From positions 1 through 25,880 of the forward strand of contig JBBSRC010000069.1 in the NCBI GenBank assembly GCA_038243395.1: a stretch of DNA of 25,880 nt. Reading direction: 5' to 3'. The notes under the pieces were generated by a model. The model was not told where the DNA came from, did not search any database, and worked only from the letters and a program-made list of their open reading frames with translations. The stretch comes from Gelidibacter sp038243395. Its GTDB lineage: Bacteria; Bacteroidota; Bacteroidia; Flavobacteriales; Flavobacteriaceae. A program made the translations under genes and the position numbers. Below are positions 21,914-25,880 of this stretch, in pieces; within the stretch, counting starts at the first letter, position 1; each line of letters begins with the position of its first letter.

Positions 21914-22421
21914 TGCAGATTGTCGATTGAAGATTGTTGATTTTTGAAGTTTGGTCTCATAATACTTAAAGTTTTAATTTTGATGATGCCGTTTTTATAC
22001 TAGCGACAAATATGGAAATCAATTCATTATTCTCTTTCAACAATTTATCCAAAGAATCAATATCAGCAATAAGATTGGCGCCTTTTTGAATCTTCATATT
22101 GATCAAGGATTCACGTAATTCTTTTAAGCAAATTTTCATTTTATGTAGAAAATCGCGAGTGGATTCTCCACCTTGAGCTTCTCCATAATTAAGAGCCGCG
22201 GATGTTGCAGACCTTATGAGCTGTTTCGCCAAATGCTCTGAAGCGAATGAATTATCAATCTTCTTGCAAATCAGAATGACATCAATCGCAAACTGAATAA
22301 GTCGGTCCTCTAATTGGTTTGGTCTCATATGTTCTTGTTTATGATAGAATCTTAAATATTTTCAATATATCTTTTTCTTACTTCTAACATCTTCAATCAA
22401 CATTCATAAATCTTCAATATT
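21914..22421. repeat. Inverted-arm spacer element filled by an intact four-helix-bundle gene (paaG/paaH)
   Basis: The left arm (about 21918-21950) repeats GATTGAAGATTGTTGAT words and ends TTTTTGAAGT. The right arm (22380-22418) starts ACTTCTAACATCTTCAATC and repeats the inverse words. The words are those of the empty elements at 23205-23295 and 23797-23881. A 12-base direct repeat TTTGGTCTCATA occurs at 21950-21961 and 22318-22329, at both ends of the gene cassette. Confidence 0.6.
21966..22328 (-). CDS. Four-helix-bundle protein (S23/TIGR02436-like), intact copy
   Basis: A 120-residue all-helical protein of the family related to 23S rRNA intervening-sequence proteins and to the Avd protein of diversity-generating retroelements. 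Conserved features are KQLIRSATSAALNYGEAQGG, HKMKICLKELRESLINMKI and a C-terminal NNELISIFVASIKTA helix. The molecular role of these proteins is unknown; nucleic-acid binding is suspected from Avd. The start codon is part of the direct repeat at 22318-22329. It sits between paaG and paaH in the same orientation as the paa genes. Confidence 0.85.
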   Translation of the reverse strand: MRPNQLEDRLIQFAIDVILICKKIDNSFASEHLAKQLIRSATSAALNYGEAQGGESTRDFLHKMKICLKELRESLINMKIQKGANLIADIDSLDKLLKENNELISIFVASIKTASSKLKL

Positions 22422-23204
22422 TTATCTTCCTTTAAATTCCGGTTTCCTTTTCTCAACAAACGCTGCAACACCTTCAGCATAATCTTCAGTTTGTGCGGCT
22501 TCAATTTGAAGTTTAGATTCTAAAGCTAATTGTGCTTCTAAATCATTGCTCATCGATTTATTGAATAATTCCTTAATCATTCCTAAAGCTTTTGTTGGCA
22601 TATTAGCGAGTTTTAAAGCGAGATCATTTACATCGCCTTCAAAATTTTCTAAAGGAATTACCTTATAAATCATTCCCATTTTTTCCGCTTCTTCTGCGGA
22701 CACCTTATCGCCTAACATCGCTATTGCCAATGCTTTTTGAAAACCAATAAGTCTTGGTAAAAAGAAGGTTCCAGCGCTATCAGGCACTAAACCAATGAGA
22801 CTAAATGCCTGTATAAAACTTACTTTTTCGTGAGCAACAACAATATCGCAAGCTAAAGCAATATTTGCTCCTGCACCCGCAGCTACGCCGTTAATCGCGC
22901 CAATAATCGGTTTTTTAATAGCACGGATTCTTGTGATTATTGGATTGTAATGCTCCTCAAGAATCTTTTTAAAACCAGGATTCAGTTCTGGTGTCGTGAC
23001 TTCTTTTAAATCTTGACCCGCACAAAATGCTTTTCCGTTTCCGGTAAGCACGATTGCTCTGACGGCATCATTTTTCTCACAAGCATCTAATGTATCCTGA
23101 AGAAGCAATGCCATTTCACGATTGAAACTGTTAAAGACTTCTGGTCGGTTGAGCGTGATGGTTGCTACACCGTTTTTTATTTCTAATAAAATTGAATTCA
23201 TCAT
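22422..23204 (-). CDS. paaG: 2-(1,2-epoxy-1,2-dihydrophenyl)acetyl-CoA isomerase
   Basis: Crotonase-fold enzyme that isomerises the ring epoxide of phenylacetyl-CoA to oxepin-CoA. The chosen start (MMNSILLEIKNGVATITLNR) gives about 260 residues, matching E. coli PaaG (262). The frame continues 30 codons upstream, but those codons come from the neighbouring repeat arm. CAGQDLKEV and AAGAGANIALACDIVVA are the oxyanion-hole elements, and GLVPDSAGT contains the Asp equivalent to the catalytic Asp of E. coli PaaG, which is typical of PaaG rather than of ordinary hydratases. It follows paaD across an empty inverted-arm element. Confidence 0.9.
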   Translation of the reverse strand: MMNSILLEIKNGVATITLNRPEVFNSFNREMALLLQDTLDACEKNDAVRAIVLTGNGKAFCAGQDLKEVTTPELNPGFKKILEEHYNPIITRIRAIKKPIIGAINGVAAGAGANIALACDIVVAHEKVSFIQAFSLIGLVPDSAGTFFLPRLIGFQKALAIAMLGDKVSAEEAEKMGMIYKVIPLENFEGDVNDLALKLANMPTKALGMIKELFNKSMSNDLEAQLALESKLQIEAAQTEDYAEGVAAFVEKRKPEFKGR

Positions 23205-23295
23205 ATCTATTTTTGATTGAAGATTAACGATTTTTGATTGTTGAAGTATTTCACTTCTGAAATCAGCAATCATCATTCTGCTATCGTTGATCATT
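23205..23295. repeat. Empty inverted-arm element between paaD and paaG
   Basis: The arm GATTGAAGATTAACGATTTT (from 23215) leads to the centre GAAGTATTTCACTTC (23243-23257), and the right arm reads back as GATGATTGCTGATTTC in inverse orientation. It is about 70% like the element at 23797-23881 by eye. No gene is inside. Confidence 0.65.
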
Positions 23296-23796
23296 TTATT
23301 TTAAACATTTAAAATAGTCAAAAGGCTCATGACAATCGTTGCACTGAAACTGTGCCTTACATGCCGTTGAACCAAACTGACTTACCAATCGCGTGTTTGT
23401 TGAATGACATTGTGGACATTTTACCAATCGTTTTCCGTGCAATAAAACATCGATATCTGCTTCAGCATTTAATGGGGCTGCGATGCCATAATCTTCCAAA
23501 GACTTTCGTCCTCTTGGCGTAATCCAATCGGTAGTCCAGGCTGGAGAAAGGATTAATTCTACTTCTGAATTGTATCCTGCTTCTTTCAATGCTTTTATAA
23601 TATCCTCACCAATGACATCCATTGCCGGACAACCGCTATAGGTTGGTGTGATTTGAATTTTTACGATGTCATTTTCAATTGTGGCAGATCGTACCACCCC
23701 CATATCCATTATAGAAAGGACAGGAATTTCTGGATCGGAAACTTTTTCCAGGATTCCGATCAGTTTTGGGTCGATATTTTGTTCTGTTGTTGTCAT
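23296..23796 (-). CDS. paaD: 1,2-phenylacetyl-CoA epoxidase subunit PaaD
   Basis: A 166-residue accessory subunit, the same size as E. coli PaaD (about 165). The N-terminal MIP18/DUF59 domain has SDPEIPVLSIMDMGVVR and PTYSGCPAMDVIGEDI, with Cys56 in the conserved GCPAM. The C-terminal zinc or Fe-S ribbon has Cys127, Cys130, Cys152 and Cys155 in CPQC...CNDC, plus Cys146 and Cys164. It is thought to help mature the iron centre of the PaaABCE epoxidase. Spacers on both sides are empty inverted-arm elements. Confidence 0.93.
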   Translation of the reverse strand: MTTTEQNIDPKLIGILEKVSDPEIPVLSIMDMGVVRSATIENDIVKIQITPTYSGCPAMDVIGEDIIKALKEAGYNSEVELILSPAWTTDWITPRGRKSLEDYGIAAPLNAEADIDVLLHGKRLVKCPQCHSTNTRLVSQFGSTACKAQFQCNDCHEPFDYFKCLK

Positions 23797-23881
23797 AATT
23801 CATTTTAGATTGACGATTAACGATTTTTGATTTTTGAAGTACTTCTGCAATCTTAAATCAAAATCATCAATCAGCAATCTT
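23797..23881. repeat. Empty inverted-arm element between paaC and paaD
   Basis: The left arm (from about 23807: GATTGACGATTAACGATTTT) and the right arm (to 23880) are inverted copies of GATTGxxGATT words. They meet at the perfect palindrome GAAGTACTTC (23836-23845). This is the uninterrupted form of the centre that is split by the gene cassette in the 21914-22421 element. Confidence 0.7.
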
Positions 23882-24634
23882 CTACCATTCCATATTCGGA
23901 TACGTGCGTTGCATGTATTGCAATTCGGCCAATAAGAACCCCATATGTTCTGTGTGGATGCCCTGCTTTCCTCCTTTTTGGAAATATTTTGATTCTGGAA
24001 TAATCAAAGTAGCTTCTTCCAAAATGCTATTTACTTTTGCGTAATATTTTTCTTTTAATTTTTTGACATCTATACCAATTCCTTCCTTAACCATGGCTTT
24101 ATCGGCTTCTGTTTGGTGAAATAACTCATCAGTATAAGTCCATAAGTCGTTAATCGCGTTTTGTGTTTTTTGTTGGCTTTCATCTGTTCCATCGCCCAAT
24201 CGCTTGATCCAGTCGGTTGAAAAGCGTTGATGATACCTCACTTCTTTAACCGATTTTGTAGCGATTGCCGCTAAAGTCAAATCCTTGCTCTTTTGTAATT
24301 CGGTTAAAAAAAGCAAATGATAAACGTCGAATAAAAAGTGACGCGCCATCGTATAAGCAAAGTCTGTATTTGGTTGTTCCACCAACAAGACATTCACATA
24401 CTCACGCTCCTTGCGAAGCATCGCAATATCATCTTCGTTGCGTCCATCTCCAGCAAGTTTAGCTGCGTATTGATAATAGCTGCGTACCTGTCCGAATAAA
24501 TCGAGTGAGATATTTGTGCAAGCAATGTCGGTCTCCAAACTTGGCCCATGGCCGCAGAGTTCGCCCATGCGTTGCCCGAGGATTAAGGAATTGTCGGCGA
24601 TTCCGAGGATGTAATTGTATAAATTTTCTTTCAT
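23882..24634 (-). CDS. paaC: 1,2-phenylacetyl-CoA epoxidase subunit PaaC
   Basis: A 250-residue ferritin-like structural subunit that pairs with catalytic PaaA in the epoxidase that activates the aromatic ring of phenylacetyl-CoA. Typical stretches are LILGQRMGELCGHGPSLETD, ALFGQVRSYYQYAAK-like ISLDLFGQVRSYYQYAAKLA, REREYVNVLLVEQPN-like REYVNVLLVEQPNTDFAYTM and KEVRYHQRFSTDWIKRLGDG. Length matches E. coli PaaC (248). Gene order with paaA, paaB and paaD confirms the role. Upstream it meets the element holding the frameshifted four-helix-bundle gene. Confidence 0.93.
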   Translation of the reverse strand: MKENLYNYILGIADNSLILGQRMGELCGHGPSLETDIACTNISLDLFGQVRSYYQYAAKLAGDGRNEDDIAMLRKEREYVNVLLVEQPNTDFAYTMARHFLFDVYHLLFLTELQKSKDLTLAAIATKSVKEVRYHQRFSTDWIKRLGDGTDESQQKTQNAINDLWTYTDELFHQTEADKAMVKEGIGIDVKKLKEKYYAKVNSILEEATLIIPESKYFQKGGKQGIHTEHMGFLLAELQYMQRTYPNMEW

Positions 24635-25109
24635 AATTAAATTGAAATCGAAATTGAAATTGAAGGGCTTCGGTTAATTTTCATAAGAACTCAACTTTGA
24701 TTTCAAATTCGTTTTATTTCTTTTACTTAATATTTTTATTTCTTGTTACAATAATTCTGATTAGTTGGTCATTTCATCTTTTAATACCATAAGACTATCT
24801 TCAGAAAATAATTTTGCTTTTGTTTGAATATTGAGGTTTCGATGACATTCTCTCAATTCCTTTAAACAAATTCTCAATTTATTGATTTTGTCCTTATCAG
24901 TTCCAGCACCTAAAACTTCTCCATAATTTAAAGCTGAAGAGCACGAAGAACGAATGAGCTGTTTCGCTAAATAATCTCCTGCATACGACAATGGTTTTTT
25001 GTCATAGAGCAGAATTATTTTTGCAGCAAAATCTTCTAAACACTCACTCAAATCAAATTTTTCGCTCATTCTTTCAACTTCGATTCCAGTTTCAATTTCA
25101 GTTTCTTCG
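24635..25109. repeat. Inverted-arm spacer element filled by a four-helix-bundle gene (paaB/paaC)
   Basis: The left arm (24639-24665) repeats AAATTGAAATCGAAATTG words; the right arm (about 25073-25108) has the inverse words (TTTCAACTTCGATTCCAG then TTTCAATTTCAG). The same word set forms the empty element at 25401-25486. The spacer contains nothing but arms and the gene cassette. Confidence 0.6.
24723..25069 (-). pseudogene. Four-helix-bundle gene, C-terminus cut by a one-base deletion
   Basis: The open frame (24761-25069, 102 residues) carries the family core AKQLIRSSCSSALNYGEVLG and RICLKELRECHRNLNIQTK, then ends early at KDEMTN. Restoring one A in the run at 24771-24775 (GAAATG to GAAAATG) gives KDENDQLIRIIVTRNKNIK and a stop at 24723-24725, about 114 residues, matching the C-terminal helix of the intact copy (KENNELISIFVASIK). 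It may still make a nearly full protein, or the deletion may be an assembly error in a homopolymer. It is of the same subgroup as the copy at 21966-22328. Confidence 0.65.
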
Positions 25110-25400
25110 TTACATATATTCTACCTCATCAGGCAACTCGTAAAACGTGGGATGACGATACACTTTATCTTGTGCCGGTTCAAACATTTCGCCGTTGTGT
25201 TCAGGGTTTGAAGCCGTGATGTTTTTGGATTCCACTACCCAAATACTAACACCTTCATTTCTTCGAGTGTAAACATCGCGTGCATTTTCCAAGGCCATTT
25301 CTGCGTCTGCAGCATGCAAACTACCAAAATGACGATGTTCAAGTCCGTTTTTACTTCTTACGAAGACTTCCCAAAGTGGCCATTGTTTTTTTGTTGTCAT
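25110..25400 (-). CDS. paaB: 1,2-phenylacetyl-CoA epoxidase subunit PaaB
   Basis: A 96-residue small subunit (E. coli PaaB 95) that bridges and stabilises the PaaAC heterodimers. Diagnostic stretches are WPLWEVFVRSKNGLEHRHFG, LHAADAEMALENARDVYTRR and NEGVSIWVVES. It lies between paaA and paaC in the usual order, separated from each by an inverted-arm element. Confidence 0.95.
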   Translation of the reverse strand: MTTKKQWPLWEVFVRSKNGLEHRHFGSLHAADAEMALENARDVYTRRNEGVSIWVVESKNITASNPEHNGEMFEPAQDKVYRHPTFYELPDEVEYM

Positions 25401-25486
25401 AATTTTCGATTAAATTGAAATCGAAATTGAACTTAAAACTGAAAACCATTCGATTTCAACTTCAATTTCATTTTCAAGTTCTCTTA
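25401..25486. repeat. Empty inverted-arm element between paaA and paaB
   Basis: TTGAAATCGAA (25415-25425) and TTCGATTTCAA (25449-25459) are perfect inverted copies, extended by further AAATTGAA and TTCAATTTC words on each side. The spacer holds no gene. Its words match the arms at 24639-24665 and 25073-25108. Confidence 0.65.
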
Positions 25487-25880
25487 CTACACTACTTGCT
25501 TTTCTTTACGATTTTCTTTCTTCTCGGCATGAGCCATCGCCGCATCACGAACCCATTCGCCACGCTCCCATGCACCAACTCTCGCTTTCATGCGCTCTTT
25601 GTTCATTGGTCCATGACCTTTGACGACTTGCCAAAACTCGTCCCAATCAATTTCTCCAAAGTCATAACTGCCGCGTTCCTCGTTCCATTTCATATCTGGA
25701 TCGGGAATTTTAAGTCCAATTAAATCTGCTTGTGGGACGGTTTGATCGATAAATTGCTGACGTAATTCATCGTTGGATTTACGCTTTAATTTCCATTTCA
25801 TGGATTGTTCGGTGTGAACGGATTCTGCATCTGTTGGTCCTAACATCATTAAACTTGGCCACCACCACCGGTTCAACGCA
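25487..25880 (-). CDS. paaA: 1,2-phenylacetyl-CoA epoxidase catalytic subunit PaaA, 5' part outside window
   Basis: The C-terminal 130 residues of the di-iron catalytic subunit of the phenylacetyl-CoA epoxidase. The frame is open at the window edge. NRWWWPSLMMLGPTDAESVH, SNDELRQQFIDQTVPQADLI and FWQVVKGHGPMNKERMKARV are typical PaaA sequence. An apparent start at 25876 is a TTG (Leu) codon inside the gene, not a start. E. coli PaaA has about 309 residues, so more than half is missing here. PaaE, the reductase, is not in the window. Confidence 0.95.
   Translation of the reverse strand, partial: ALNRWWWPSLMMLGPTDAESVHTEQSMKWKLKRKSNDELRQQFIDQTVPQADLIGLKIPDPDMKWNEERGSYDFGEIDWDEFWQVVKGHGPMNKERMKARVGAWERGEWVRDAAMAHAEKKENRKEKQVV

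Noticed and set aside
23205..23294. N-terminal extension of PaaG
   Set aside because: The 30 extra codons coincide with an inverted-arm element, and the remaining protein already has the full length of PaaG.
23205..25486. Repeated AT-rich words considered as a CRISPR array
   Set aside because: The words are degenerate, inverted and without regular spacers of constant length, and there are no cas genes.

Overview
This window looks like chromosomal DNA from a member of the Flavobacteriaceae (Bacteroidota). The evidence is low GC, lipoproteins with a Bacteroidota-style signal, TAnnTTTG promoter boxes, no Shine-Dalgarno sequences, a fused E1-alpha/beta 2-oxoacid dehydrogenase, and very long PaaZ and urocanate hydratase proteins. 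No rRNA, tRNA, CRISPR array, phage or classical insertion sequence was seen. Genus assignment is not possible from the sequence alone.

Layout. (1) 1-3020, minus strand: a tight run of a small membrane HExxH protein, an ACC-deaminase/D-cysteine desulfhydrase-like PLP enzyme, a GH73 glucosaminidase lipoprotein with LysM, and hemL (cut by the window edge). (2) 3056-5931, plus strand: promoter, small Cys-rich DUF5522-type protein, urocanate hydratase hutU and a DUF4136-type lipoprotein, ending in a hairpin terminator. (3) 5978-7709, plus strand: a SulP anion transporter with its own promoter and a strong terminator, then a small lipoprotein on the minus strand. (4) 8036-25880, minus strand: a long aerobic phenylacetate-degradation locus. 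In transcription order it reads paaA (partial), paaB, paaC, paaD, paaG, paaH, paaI, a YpfJ-type zinc protease, paaJ, a MazEF-type toxin-antitoxin pair, paaZ, an enoyl-CoA hydratase (PaaF candidate), paaY, then E2 and fused E1 of a 2-oxoacid dehydrogenase.

How the genes fit together. PaaABCD (PaaE not in the window) epoxidise phenylacetyl-CoA, PaaG isomerises the epoxide to the oxepin, PaaZ opens and oxidises the ring, and PaaJ, the PaaF candidate and PaaH carry out the beta-oxidation-like steps to acetyl-CoA and succinyl-CoA. PaaI and PaaY are thioesterases thought to rescue CoA from dead ends. The E1/E2 genes at the end could supply phenylacetyl-CoA by oxidative decarboxylation of phenylpyruvate (inference).

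Most interesting observation. All the spacers from paaA to paaI except the short start of paaI itself are filled by inverted arms of short repeated words, and so is the paaY/enoyl-hydratase spacer. Some are empty palindromes (paaA/B, paaC/D, paaD/G). Others (paaB/C, paaG/H, paaH/I, paaF/Y) carry a four-helix-bundle (S23/TIGR02436-like) gene between the arms. Of those four genes one is intact, one is frameshifted near its C-terminus and two are pseudogenes. Two copies share the junction GAAGT-TTGGTC(T)CATA, and an empty element has GAAGT joined directly to ACTTC, as expected for an empty versus filled site. The locus also has palindromic repeats read in frame inside the E1, E2 and DUF5522-type genes, REP-like hairpins just upstream of two start codons, and a decayed GIY-YIG nuclease gene. 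The paa enzymes themselves look intact.
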